This document shows, in pieces, positions 15,556 to 23,287 of a stretch of DNA of 34,609 bases. Under the pieces are notes generated by a model. It saw only the letters and a program-made list of their open reading frames with translations, was not told the DNA's origin and ran no database searches. The position numbers and the translations under genes were made by a program. Position 1 is the stretch's first letter, and every line of letters begins with the position of its first letter. This stretch comes from Minisyncoccus sp041663305 (GTDB taxonomy: Bacteria > Patescibacteriota > Minisyncoccia > Minisyncoccales > Minisyncoccaceae): assembly GCA_041663305.1 (NCBI GenBank), contig JBAYMT010000010.1, forward strand, positions 1 through 34,609, written 5' to 3'.

Positions 15556-16917
15556 ATGGCAAAACCTCAAATCGTTACTGGTATTGATATAGGGACAGAT
15601 ACTATCAAAGTCTTGATTGTCAAAAAAGATCCTAATTCCGGAGATATCCAGGAAGTCTTGTTTTTTGATAAAATAAAATCTGCGGGAGTGCAAAAGGGAA
15701 GAGTAAGAAATCCGAGCGAGGTTGGAAAAAAGATACAAGAATTGATTGCCAGAGGAGAAAGAGTGACAGATGGGCAAAAATTGGATGAGGTATATGTAAA
15801 TATAAATGGGAGCAAACTTGAAATGATCCCAAGCCAAGAAACTATTTTAGTAGGGAGGGCTAATGGAAAGGTTTCGGTTGAGGATGTAGAAAGAGTTATT
15901 TTTCAATCTCAAGAAAAGATAAGTCCTATGCTAACGAATAAAGAAATATTGGGAGTTTATCCAAGAGAATGGATGTTAGACGATGAAGGTGAAATCAAGA
16001 ATCCGGTTGGATTGCAGGGATATAAATTAAAATTAGATGCGTTAGTATTGACTTGTTTTTTTTCTGATAGGGAAAGCATAGACCAGTCTTTAAGCGTTGC
16101 TGGTCTTGGCGGTAGCGATGGAATAATTGCTAATCCGATTGCTGATGCTAGGGTTGTTTTGAATCAAGATTTGAAAGAGTTGGGTGTGGCGGTGGTAAAT
16201 ATAGGGTCTGGCACTTCAAGCGTGATTATCTATCAAGACGGACGATTAATAAGTTCGGCTGTGTATCCGGTTGGTTCTTCAAATATTACGAACGATATTG
16301 CTATCGGATTCAAGACGGAGATCGAGGTTGCCGAAAAGATAAAACAGGAATTCGGTTGTTGTCTTGGAGACTGCAAAGGCGGACAAGGAAAAAAGATAGA
16401 ATTTGATTTGGATTCTGTTTATGGAAAGCAAGACAATGGTGACAGTGATGATGACGAACATGTAAGGAAAAGGATAGAAATTTTGGGAAAATCTGGAATA
16501 AAAAAACCGTCGTTAGAAAAAAAAGAAAAACCGCAAAAGAAAAACTGTTTCTGTTTTTATGAAAAAGATTTGAAAAAAATAATCGAAGCAAGGGTTTCGG
16601 AAATGTTTGAGCTAATAGCAGAACAGATAAATTCTTCTGCAAGTTCAGGGCTTTTACCGGGAGGAATAATTATAATCGGAGGAGGTGCGAAATTGCCGGG
16701 AATAGTAGAAATGGCAAAAAAAGAATTTAATCTTCCTTGTCGCATCGGTTATGCCAGAGATTTTTCTGGATTAGACAAAGATCCTTCAAATGTTACTGTT
16801 TGTGGATTGGTTACGGATGAGTTAGAAGAAGACGAATCTGAGCAAGGAAAGCCAAATGGACGAATAAAAAGCTTTTTCGGAAAGATTGGAGAAATAATAG
16901 GAAACTTAATTCCATAA
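15556..16917 (+). CDS. ftsA: cell division protein FtsA
   Basis: An actin-like ATPase that tethers FtsZ to the membrane and recruits later division proteins. Phosphate-binding and ATP motifs are GIDIGTDTIKV (9-19), VVNIGSGTSSV (213-223) and IIIGGGAKLPGI (373-384). The 1C subdomain lies at about 85-165. The last 19 residues (435-453, GRIKSFFGKIGEIIGNLIP) form the amphipathic membrane helix. Between about 266 and 335 is an extra loop with Cys clusters (CCLGDC at 268-273, CFC at 331-333), an acidic run and a Lys-rich run, unlike common FtsA. ftsZ2 begins 4 bases after the stop. Confidence 0.94.
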   Translation: MAKPQIVTGIDIGTDTIKVLIVKKDPNSGDIQEVLFFDKIKSAGVQKGRVRNPSEVGKKIQELIARGERVTDGQKLDEVYVNINGSKLEMIPSQETILVGRANGKVSVEDVERVIFQSQEKISPMLTNKEILGVYPREWMLDDEGEIKNPVGLQGYKLKLDALVLTCFFSDRESIDQSLSVAGLGGSDGIIANPIADARVVLNQDLKELGVAVVNIGSGTSSVIIYQDGRLISSAVYPVGSSNITNDIAIGFKTEIEVAEKIKQEFGCCLGDCKGGQGKKIEFDLDSVYGKQDNGDSDDDEHVRKRIEILGKSGIKKPSLEKKEKPQKKNCFCFYEKDLKKIIEARVSEMFELIAEQINSSASSGLLPGGIIIIGGGAKLPGIVEMAKKEFNLPCRIGYARDFSGLDKDPSNVTVCGLVTDELEEDESEQGKPNGRIKSFFGKIGEIIGNLIP

Positions 16918-16921
16918 AAAT

Positions 16922-17851
16922 ATGACCAAGATAAGAGTAATCGGAATAGGCGGAGCAGGATGTAATACTATTTCCCGTTTGTTTAGCGGAAACATCAAGA
17001 ATGCGGAATTGATAAGCATGAACACGGATGTGCAGGACTTAAAGAAAAAAGATGCGCACCGAAAAATGAAGATAGGAGAAAAGACTACTAATGGGTTTGG
17101 TTCGGGAATGAAGCCAGAAATAGGAATGATGGCTGCTCGTGAAAGCCAGAAAGAAATAGAAGATGTAATAAAGGATGCAGATATAGTTTTTTTATCGGCT
17201 GGACTTGGCGGGGGGACTGGATCGGGAGCTATGCCCGTTGTTGCTGAATTGGCAAAAAGAATGGGGGTTCTGACTATAGGAGTTGTTACACTGCCATTTT
17301 CCTTTGAGGGGAAGAAAAGAAAGAAAATTGCGCTTGCAAGTTTGGAAGAGATAAAACAGCATATTGATACTTTAGTTGTGATTTCTAATGATAAATTGAT
17401 AACAATAATACCTCCTAAGGCATCAATAGAATATGCTTTTCAAAAATGTGATGATTTATTGAAAGAGGCGGTTGAAAGCATTTCTAATATAATTTCTAAT
17501 ACAGGAATATTGAATCTTGATTTTGCCGACATAAAAGAAACTTTAAAAAATGGAGGTGTAGCGTTTTTTGGAACAGGAAAGGGAGAAGGAAAAGATAGAG
17601 TGAACAAAGCAATTGATAAAGCTTTTTCGCTTTCTATAAGCGGGTTTGCTCTTGAGAAAACAAACAGCATTCTTTTTAATGTTGCTTCTGGTTCGGGGAG
17701 TGCAACAGTGATGGAGGTTAAAAAAATAGCCGAAGAAGTGAAAAAAAGAGTTTCACCAAATGCAAAAATAATATTTGGTGCATCTAAAGACGAATCTTTA
17801 GGAAAAGATGAAATAAGGATTACAGTTATTGCTACAAGTTCTAACAAGTAA
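16922..17851 (+). CDS. ftsZ: FtsZ paralogue 2, core only, without C-terminal tail
   Basis: A tubulin-like GTPase of 309 residues. The core is complete: GIGGAGCN (8-15), NTDVQDL (34-40), GGGTGSG (96-102) and the T7 loop NLDFAD (198-203), so GTP binding and hydrolysis are expected. It ends at ITVIATSSNK, where the globular domain ends in other FtsZ proteins. The disordered linker and the conserved D-I-P-x-F-L peptide are missing. That is odd because it lies directly behind ftsA, whose product normally binds that peptide. The other FtsZ (5950-7476) has the peptide. The two may co-polymerise. The stop is genuine: the following bases hold a terminator and the nrdD promoter. Confidence 0.95.
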   Translation: MTKIRVIGIGGAGCNTISRLFSGNIKNAELISMNTDVQDLKKKDAHRKMKIGEKTTNGFGSGMKPEIGMMAARESQKEIEDVIKDADIVFLSAGLGGGTGSGAMPVVAELAKRMGVLTIGVVTLPFSFEGKKRKKIALASLEEIKQHIDTLVVISNDKLITIIPPKASIEYAFQKCDDLLKEAVESISNIISNTGILNLDFADIKETLKNGGVAFFGTGKGEGKDRVNKAIDKAFSLSISGFALEKTNSILFNVASGSGSATVMEVKKIAEEVKKRVSPNAKIIFGASKDESLGKDEIRITVIATSSNK

Positions 17852-17909
17852 TCATAATCGAGTAGTGTTTTGTTTCCCAAAAATTATTAAAATACCCGCG
17901 AAAAATCAA

Positions 17910-17929
17910 GAAAACCTTATAGGTTTTTG
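17910..17929 (+). terminator. intrinsic terminator after ftsZ2
   Basis: AAAACCT (17911-17917), loop TAT, AGGTTTT (17921-17927) plus T. The stem is 7 bp with the T-tract inside the right arm. The nrdD promoter starts 7 bases later. Confidence 0.7.
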
Positions 17930-17935
17930 TCAAAA

Positions 17936-17964
17936 TTGACATTGATTTTAGGGGACGATAGAAT
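17936..17964 (+). promoter_or_regulatory. strong promoter of nrdD
   Basis: Perfect TTGACA (17936-17941), 17 bases, TAGAAT (17959-17964). The ATG is at 17974, so the start site would be about 3 bases upstream: a leaderless or near-leaderless mRNA. This is the best promoter match in the window. No NrdR box was recognised. Confidence 0.8.
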
Positions 17965-17973
17965 TGAATTACT

Positions 17974-20100
17974 ATGACAAATAAAATTACCAAAATTAGA
18001 AAAAGAAACGGAGATCTTGTAGAATTTAATCAAGACAAAATAACAAATGCTGTTTTCAAGGCTATAACTTTTACCGATTCTGGTAACGGGGAAAAGACAA
18101 ATCATATCTCTAATAAGGTAGTGGATATATTAAACAGGAGATATAAGGAAGACGAGATTCCTACCGTTGAAGAAATACAGGATATTGTTGAAGAAGCTTT
18201 GATGCTTGAAGATGAAGTAGATGCTGCAAAAGCTTTTATTCTTTATAGGGAGCAAAGGCGAAGGATAAGAGAGGCCCAAGAAATAAGCGAAGAGGCGGTT
18301 GATAGAGTTGATGACTATCTGGAAAAATTGGATTGGGAAGTGCAGGAAAATTCTAATATGACTTTTTCTCTTCAAGGACTTAATCATTATGGTGTTTCTT
18401 ATATCGTAAAAAAATACTGGTTAAACAAAATTTATCCTCAGGAAGTCAGGACTGCTCACGAGAGTGGTGATATGCACATCCATAATCTTGATACGCTTTC
18501 TTGTTATTGTGTGGGTTGGGATTTATATGCGTTGCTTCAAGAGGGGTTTGGTGGTGTTTCGGGAAAAATAGAATCATATCCTCCAAAACATTTCCGAACA
18601 GCATTGGGGCAGATTGTTAATTTTATGTATACTCTCCAAGGTGAAGCTGCTGGCGCCGTGTCTTTTTCTAATTTTGATACTCTACTAGCACCTTTTATCC
18701 GTTATGATAATCTGAATTATGCCCAAGTGGAGCAAGCCATACAAGAATTTTTGTATAATATGGCAGTTCCAACTAGAGTTGGATTCCAGTGTCCTTTTAC
18801 CAACATAACTCTTGATTTGAAACCTTCGCCAGTTTTTGCAAAGCAGCCTGTGCTGATTGGCGGAGCCCCCAAAAAGGAAACCTATGGAGAATTTGAAGAA
18901 GAAATGAAAATTTTGGTAAGGGCTTTTTATACTGCAATGATCAAGGGTGACAGAAGCGGAAGACCATTTTCTTTTCCAATTCCAACAATCAACATTACTC
19001 CTGATTTTCCGTGGGATGATCCGGCACTCCTTCCAATGTTTGAGGCTTCAGCAAAATATGGAATAAGCTATTTTGCCAATTATATCAATTCTGATATGAA
19101 ACCAGAAGATGTAAGGTCTATGTGTTGCCGTTTGAGGCTTGATTTATCTGAACTGAGTAATCGTGGCGGTGGAGGTCTTTTTGGATCAGGCTCACTAACT
19201 GGAAGTATTGGTGTCGTAACTATAAATCTTCCAAGAATCGGATATCTATCAAAAACAAAAAAAGAATTTATTGAAAGATTATCCAAGGTAATGCAATACG
19301 CCAAAGAAAGTTTGGAAATCAAGAGGAAGACTATTGAAGAATATACCACCAAAGGGCTTTATCCTTATTCAAAACATTATTTAACCAGTGTCAAAAAAGC
19401 GAAAGGGCAATATTTTGCAAATCATTTTTCAACTATTGGAATTGTTGGAATGAATGAAGCCCTTCTTAATTTTATGGGAGAAGACATAGGGTCTAAAAAG
19501 GGAATTGCTTTTGCGCTTGAAGTAATGACTTTTATGAGGAGCAGATTAGTAGAGTTTCAGCAAGAAACAAACAATATTTATAACCTGGAAGCAACTCCGG
19601 CAGAATCAACTGCATATAGGTTAGCCCAGAAAGATAAAAAATTATATCCGGAGATAATTGCTTCTGGAACCAAGAAAGTTCCTTACTACACCAATTCAAC
19701 ACAGCTACCGGTAAATTACACCGATGATGTTTTTGAAGAATTAAGATTGCAAGACGACTTGCAGTGCATGTATTCGGGAGGAACAGTCGAACATCTTTTC
19801 TTAGGGGAAGAAATAACCGATATCGAAAACTTAAAAACTTTGATCAAAAAATCTTTTGAAAAGAACCGTTTGCCATATATTACTGTTACACCTACCTTTT
19901 CCATATGCCCTACTCATGGATATGTTTCGGGAAAACATTTCACTTGTCCCAAGTGTGCAATCGAACAGCCATGCGAAGTCTATTCCAGAGTGGTGGGATA
20001 TATCAGACCGGTATCGCAGTGGAATGAGGGAAAGCAGAAAGAGTTCAGTGAAAGAAAAGAATTTAGCATAAAGAACTCTTTGTCCAATCTTAAAAAATAG
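17974..20100 (+). CDS. nrdD: anaerobic ribonucleoside-triphosphate reductase (class III)
   Basis: NrdD reduces ribonucleoside triphosphates to deoxy forms with a glycyl radical made by NrdG, so it works only without oxygen. An N-terminal ATP-cone (about 1-95, from IRKRNGDLVEF) gives allosteric control by ATP/dATP. The catalytic barrel follows, with YTNSTQLPV and MYSGGTVEHLFLGE in the last third. A zinc site is CPTHGY...CPKC (C645, C658, C661, perhaps H648). The glycyl-radical loop RVVGYIRPV has G675. The 708-residue length is normal. The last 26 residues of that loop recur, nearly identical in DNA, in the next gene. The radical enzyme NrdG is two genes downstream. Confidence 0.96.
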   Translation: MTNKITKIRKRNGDLVEFNQDKITNAVFKAITFTDSGNGEKTNHISNKVVDILNRRYKEDEIPTVEEIQDIVEEALMLEDEVDAAKAFILYREQRRRIREAQEISEEAVDRVDDYLEKLDWEVQENSNMTFSLQGLNHYGVSYIVKKYWLNKIYPQEVRTAHESGDMHIHNLDTLSCYCVGWDLYALLQEGFGGVSGKIESYPPKHFRTALGQIVNFMYTLQGEAAGAVSFSNFDTLLAPFIRYDNLNYAQVEQAIQEFLYNMAVPTRVGFQCPFTNITLDLKPSPVFAKQPVLIGGAPKKETYGEFEEEMKILVRAFYTAMIKGDRSGRPFSFPIPTINITPDFPWDDPALLPMFEASAKYGISYFANYINSDMKPEDVRSMCCRLRLDLSELSNRGGGGLFGSGSLTGSIGVVTINLPRIGYLSKTKKEFIERLSKVMQYAKESLEIKRKTIEEYTTKGLYPYSKHYLTSVKKAKGQYFANHFSTIGIVGMNEALLNFMGEDIGSKKGIAFALEVMTFMRSRLVEFQQETNNIYNLEATPAESTAYRLAQKDKKLYPEIIASGTKKVPYYTNSTQLPVNYTDDVFEELRLQDDLQCMYSGGTVEHLFLGEEITDIENLKTLIKKSFEKNRLPYITVTPTFSICPTHGYVSGKHFTCPKCAIEQPCEVYSRVVGYIRPVSQWNEGKQKEFSERKEFSIKNSLSNLKK
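19981..20058 (+). repeat. direct repeat, copy 1: glycyl-radical loop inside nrdD
   Basis: 78 bases encoding the radical loop of NrdD. They match 20321-20398 at 76 of 78 positions by direct comparison; both differences are silent (GTG/GTT and AGA/AGG). All 26 encoded residues are identical. Confidence 0.95.
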
Positions 20101-20109
20101 ATAAATTAA

Positions 20110-20124
20110 GCAAGATTTTCTTGC
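20110..20124 (+). other. hairpin between nrdD and the glycyl-radical peptide gene
   Basis: GCAAGA-TTT-TCTTGC forms a 6-bp stem in the 34-base spacer. It is followed by A-rich sequence, not T, so it is not a terminator. It could stabilise or process the mRNA between the two genes. Confidence 0.4.
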
Positions 20125-20134
20125 AAACAAAAAT

Positions 20135-20413
20135 ATGGAGATTCAAAATTTTTTTTGCCACGATTGCGATAAAGAAATCATAGTAGATGAGAATAATAAT
20201 ATTAAAAATGGACATCTGTTAAAATACGATTTAGGAAATGGGAAAGAAAAGATGGTATTCAAATGCAACGAGTGTTACGGCAAAGATGTTTCATTAAGGA
20301 ATTATCAAGAAACAGAAGTTTATTCCAGAGTGGTTGGATATATCAGGCCGGTATCGCAGTGGAATGAGGGAAAGCAGAAAGAGTTCAGTGAAAGAAAAAC
20401 ATTCAATATATAA
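20135..20413 (+). CDS. stand-alone NrdD-type glycyl-radical domain protein (possible radical spare part)
   Basis: This 92-residue protein has an N-terminal zinc-ribbon-like half (C8/C11 in CHDC, C44/C47 in CNEC) and a C-terminal half that repeats the NrdD radical loop, with RVVGYIRPV placing the glycine at G68. It has no catalytic barrel, so it cannot reduce nucleotides alone. By analogy with YfiD/GrcA, which replaces the damaged glycyl-radical domain of pyruvate formate-lyase, it may restore oxygen-cleaved NrdD; this is inference. The loop DNA is almost identical to the nrdD 3' end, while the N-terminal half is not. It lies between nrdD and nrdG in the same direction, which fits a role with both. 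A pseudogene fragment is less likely because the frame has its own start and paired cysteines. Confidence 0.85.
   Translation: MEIQNFFCHDCDKEIIVDENNNIKNGHLLKYDLGNGKEKMVFKCNECYGKDVSLRNYQETEVYSRVVGYIRPVSQWNEGKQKEFSERKTFNI
20321..20398 (+). repeat. direct repeat, copy 2: glycyl-radical loop in the small protein
   Basis: Second copy of the 78-base unit of 19981-20058, 340 bases downstream. The sequence similarity falls off sharply on both sides, marking the limits of the copied or converted segment. Confidence 0.95.
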
Positions 20414-20426
20414 ATAAAGAATAGAG

Positions 20427-20456
20427 AGTGTGCGGCATATATCCGCACACTTTTGT
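20427..20456 (+). terminator. intrinsic terminator or attenuator ahead of nrdG
   Basis: AGTGTGCGG (20427-20435) and CCGCACACT (20443-20451) form a 9-bp G+C-rich stem with loop CATATAT, followed by TTTTGTG. It ends a few bases before the nrdG ATG at 20461, so nrdG receives only read-through from nrdD unless it has its own start. Confidence 0.82.
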
Positions 20457-20460
20457 GCTT

Positions 20461-21165
20461 ATGATTATCGGAGGCTTTCAAAAATTTACTTTGATTGATT
20501 ATCCAGGAAAACTATCAAGCATAGTTTTTTTGTCGGGATGCAACTTTCGTTGTCCGTTTTGTTATTCGCGTGAGTTGGTATTGCCGGAATATATAAGCGA
20601 ACATCCGCAAATAAGCAAAGAAACAGTAATCGATTATCTGAAAAAAAGAATAGGAATGCTTGAAGGCGTTGTAATTTGCGGAGGCGAACCCACACTGAAT
20701 AGTGATCTGAAAGATTTTTGTTCTGATATAAAAAAAATGGGATACTGCATAAAACTTGATACTAATGGCTCTAATCCTGAGGCATTGAAGGATTTAATAG
20801 GCAGTAAGCTGATTGATTATGTTGCAATGGACATAAAAGCTCCTTTAAATAGTGAAAGCTACAGAAAAGCAGTTGGGGTTGATGTTTCTATCGAAAAGAT
20901 TAAAGAGTCTATAGAAATGATAAAAAGTTCTGGAATCGAATATGAATTTAGGACAACTGTTGTTCCCGGAATCCATAGCGAAGAGGATATTATTTCTATG
21001 GCAAAAGCCATTGCTCCTGCTAAAAGATATTTTATCCAACAATTCATTTCGCAAAAAGACTTGATAGATAACTCTTTTAAAAACACAAAGCCTTTTCCCT
21101 ATGCAAAAATAGAAAGCGTTTTAGCTGGAGTAATTAATTTATTTGATGTTTGTAAAATAAGATAA
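20461..21165 (+). CDS. nrdG: anaerobic ribonucleotide reductase-activating protein, radical SAM
   Basis: NrdG uses a 4Fe-4S cluster and S-adenosylmethionine to place the radical on the glycine of NrdD. The cluster motif C27-x3-C31-x2-C34 is in GCNFRCPFCYS. GGEPT follows at the usual SAM-contact position. MIIGGFQKFTLIDYPGKLS at the start is typical of this 230-residue type. An upstream GTG at 20428 also opens the frame but lies inside the terminator stem, so the ATG at 20461 is chosen, giving 234 residues. The rhomboid gene begins 3 bases after the stop. Its partners are NrdD and perhaps the small glycyl-radical protein. Confidence 0.94.
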   Translation: MIIGGFQKFTLIDYPGKLSSIVFLSGCNFRCPFCYSRELVLPEYISEHPQISKETVIDYLKKRIGMLEGVVICGGEPTLNSDLKDFCSDIKKMGYCIKLDTNGSNPEALKDLIGSKLIDYVAMDIKAPLNSESYRKAVGVDVSIEKIKESIEMIKSSGIEYEFRTTVVPGIHSEEDIISMAKAIAPAKRYFIQQFISQKDLIDNSFKNTKPFPYAKIESVLAGVINLFDVCKIR

Positions 21166-21168
21166 ATC

Positions 21169-21780
21169 ATGTTTCCTCTTTACGACGAAAGCAGAGTAAG
21201 GGGCAGATGGCCGATATTTACCATCTTGCTTATTGCTGTAAACATATTCATATTTTTTTATACTTTTTCAAACCTTGAATTCTGCAGTGATTTTTTCGGT
21301 TTTCGAAGCAATGATTTTTTAAATGGAAAATTTTATACAGTTTTTAGTTCAATGTTCTTGCATGCCGATATTTTCCATTTATTGGGGAATATGTGGTTTT
21401 TATGGGTTTTTGGAGATAATTTGGAGGCGAAGCTGGGCAATATAAAATTTCTATTGTTTTATCTTTTTTGTGGGGTGATTTCAGCTCTTGTTTACTCTTT
21501 AACATCCTTTGGTTCAGTTGAGCCTGTTATCGGAGCGTCTGGGGCAATTTCAGGCGTTTTAGGGGGATATTTGGTGGTGTTTCCTAGAAATAAGATAAAA
21601 ACAGTAGTCCCTTTGATCATATGGTTTCTTGCTTCCATTCCTGCCACAGTATTTATCGCTATTTGGTTCATATTGCAATTCCTATCCATGGGCAGTAATG
21701 ACATGATTGCTTATTGGGGACATATAGGAGGATTTTTGGCTGGAGTATTGTTTGTAAAGAAATTTAAGAAATTAAAGTAA
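21169..21780 (+). CDS. rhomboid-family intramembrane serine protease
   Basis: Rhomboids cut transmembrane segments of client proteins within the membrane. The 203-residue protein has about six hydrophobic helices. The catalytic serine is S124 in GASGAISG and the histidine H185 in WGHIGGFLAG. HLLGNMWFLWVFGD (70-83) supplies H70 and N74 of the oxyanion hole. Substrates cannot be predicted. It follows nrdG by 3 bases and its stop overlaps the comEC ATG by one base, so it is translated with its neighbours although functionally unrelated. Confidence 0.94.
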   Translation: MFPLYDESRVRGRWPIFTILLIAVNIFIFFYTFSNLEFCSDFFGFRSNDFLNGKFYTVFSSMFLHADIFHLLGNMWFLWVFGDNLEAKLGNIKFLLFYLFCGVISALVYSLTSFGSVEPVIGASGAISGVLGGYLVVFPRNKIKTVVPLIIWFLASIPATVFIAIWFILQFLSMGSNDMIAYWGHIGGFLAGVLFVKKFKKLK

Positions 21781-23252
21781 TGCACAAGTCGGATATTTTT
21801 TTAAATATTTGTCTGTTTTTCTTGGGAGGCATATTTTTTGCCTCTTTTTTTATTGATAGCTATTTTTTGTATTGGGCTGTTTTTTCAATTATAGTAGGAA
21901 TTTCCTTAATCGGAGTTTTTTGGAAAAAGGGAACGGCTTTGTTTGGGGTAGGCTTGATAATTTTTTCTTTAGGCATTTTTTGTTTTTCGGCGGGAGAAAG
22001 GAAAGTGGAAGCTTTTCCAATAAATAGCTTTGATCAGCAAGAAGTTATTTTGCAAGGAGTGGTATTGCAGAGCCTAGACGGCTTTGAAAAGAAAAAAATA
22101 ATAGTAGACGTTTTTTCTGTTGATGGAAACGAAAAAAGATGGGGAAAGATTTTGGTATATAGCGATAAATATTTAGACGCGGAGTATGGATCAAAAGTGG
22201 AAATAAAAGGAATTATAAAAAGGCCGACCAATTTTTCGGAGTTTGATTATAAGGGCTATCTTTCAAGAGATGGAATATCCTGTATTTCTACTTACCCTAG
22301 TGTAAAAGTTTTAAATGGGGGAAGCGGGAATATAATTTTTTCGTACACAGAAGACCTGAAGAAAAAAATATCTTCTTCTATTGATACAGATTTCCCGCCA
22401 GTTTTATCCAGCATAGTCCAAGCAATGGTGTTGGGCCAATCAGAAAAGATGTCCGAAGAATTAAAAAGCAATCTTTCAAAAAGTGGTATAAGCCATGCAA
22501 TTGCGATTTCCGGATCGCATTTTGTTTTAATAGCATCATTTCTTTTCAATTTTTTATTGTTTCTTGGCTTATGGAAGAAAAAATCTTTGACGCTGACAAT
22601 GGTGTTGATATTTTGTTATATAATATTGATTTCTTTTCCAGCTTCAAGCGTGAGGGCAGGAATAATGATAGGCTGCATTTATTTGGCAAAAATATTAGAT
22701 AGAAACACCCAGCAATGGAGAATACTTATTTTTGCCGCATTTGCTATGTGTTTGCAAAATCCTTTGATTATGAAATATGATCTCGGATTTCAATTATCTT
22801 TTCTGGCGGTAGCCGGACTGATATTTTTAGCCCCCATTGTAGATTTGTTCTTAAAGAAAATAAAATTTTTAAAAAACGATTATTTGCGCAATTTACTTTC
22901 AACAACATTTGCTGCGCAGATTGCCGTATTACCCCTAATTTTTCATATTTCACAAACCTTTTCAGCGTTCTCTTTTGTTGCGAATATTTTGATAATACCG
23001 TTAATGCCTATTTGCTTGGCTTTAGGGTTTTTCTATTGTTTGTTATTTTTCATCCCTTTCTTGCCAGAGTTGATAGCTTTCTTATTGTTTCCGCTAATTT
23101 CTTTCTTGCGGTTTATTGCCGAAGTTTTTGCAATGGCACCATCAATAAACTATGATTTTTCTTTTGGAATGGTAATTCTTTCTTACTTATTTTTAATTGT
23201 TTTTGCTTGGACACAAAGGAAAAAGACTAGTTTTGATTTTTTATCTTTTTAA
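21780..23252 (+). CDS. comEC: ComEC/Rec2-type DNA uptake channel protein, without beta-lactamase domain
   Basis: ComEC forms the inner-membrane channel that brings single-stranded DNA into competent cells. This 490-residue version has N-terminal membrane helices and a soluble DUF4131-like part (about 1-175), then the Competence domain (about 205-480) with SGISHAIAISGSHF (235-248), SSVRAGIMIG and DLGFQLSFLAVAGL. The metallo-beta-lactamase domain at the C-terminus of ComEC in Bacillus is absent; the protein ends shortly after the last helix. Natural uptake is plausible for an organism with reduced biosynthesis, but no other competence gene is in the window. A promoter for the next gene overlaps its 3' end. 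Confidence 0.92.
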   Translation: MHKSDIFLNICLFFLGGIFFASFFIDSYFLYWAVFSIIVGISLIGVFWKKGTALFGVGLIIFSLGIFCFSAGERKVEAFPINSFDQQEVILQGVVLQSLDGFEKKKIIVDVFSVDGNEKRWGKILVYSDKYLDAEYGSKVEIKGIIKRPTNFSEFDYKGYLSRDGISCISTYPSVKVLNGGSGNIIFSYTEDLKKKISSSIDTDFPPVLSSIVQAMVLGQSEKMSEELKSNLSKSGISHAIAISGSHFVLIASFLFNFLLFLGLWKKKSLTLTMVLIFCYIILISFPASSVRAGIMIGCIYLAKILDRNTQQWRILIFAAFAMCLQNPLIMKYDLGFQLSFLAVAGLIFLAPIVDLFLKKIKFLKNDYLRNLLSTTFAAQIAVLPLIFHISQTFSAFSFVANILIIPLMPICLALGFFYCLLFFIPFLPELIAFLLFPLISFLRFIAEVFAMAPSINYDFSFGMVILSYLFLIVFAWTQRKKTSFDFLSF

Positions 23253-23261
23253 AGATATAAT
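23233..23261 (+). promoter_or_regulatory. promoter of the GT-B glycosyltransferase gene
   Basis: TTGATT (23233-23238), 17 bases, perfect TATAAT (23256-23261). The -35 lies within the last codons of comEC. The leader would be about 20 bases and contains TAGTAAAT (23271-23278). Confidence 0.7.
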
Positions 23262-23287
23262 CAGTATATATAGTAAATTTTTTATAT

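Noticed and set aside
16922..17851. frameshift hiding the FtsZ2 tail
   Set aside because: The bases after the stop contain a terminator and the nrdD promoter; no DIPxFL-like codons were found in the 120-base spacer.
20135..20413. nrdD pseudogene fragment
   Set aside because: The unit has its own ATG, a cysteine-paired N-terminal half absent from nrdD and an intact frame, so a functional small gene is more likely.
20428..20460. GTG start of nrdG
   Set aside because: It lies inside the terminator stem; the ATG at 20461 gives the usual N-terminus MIIGGFQKF.
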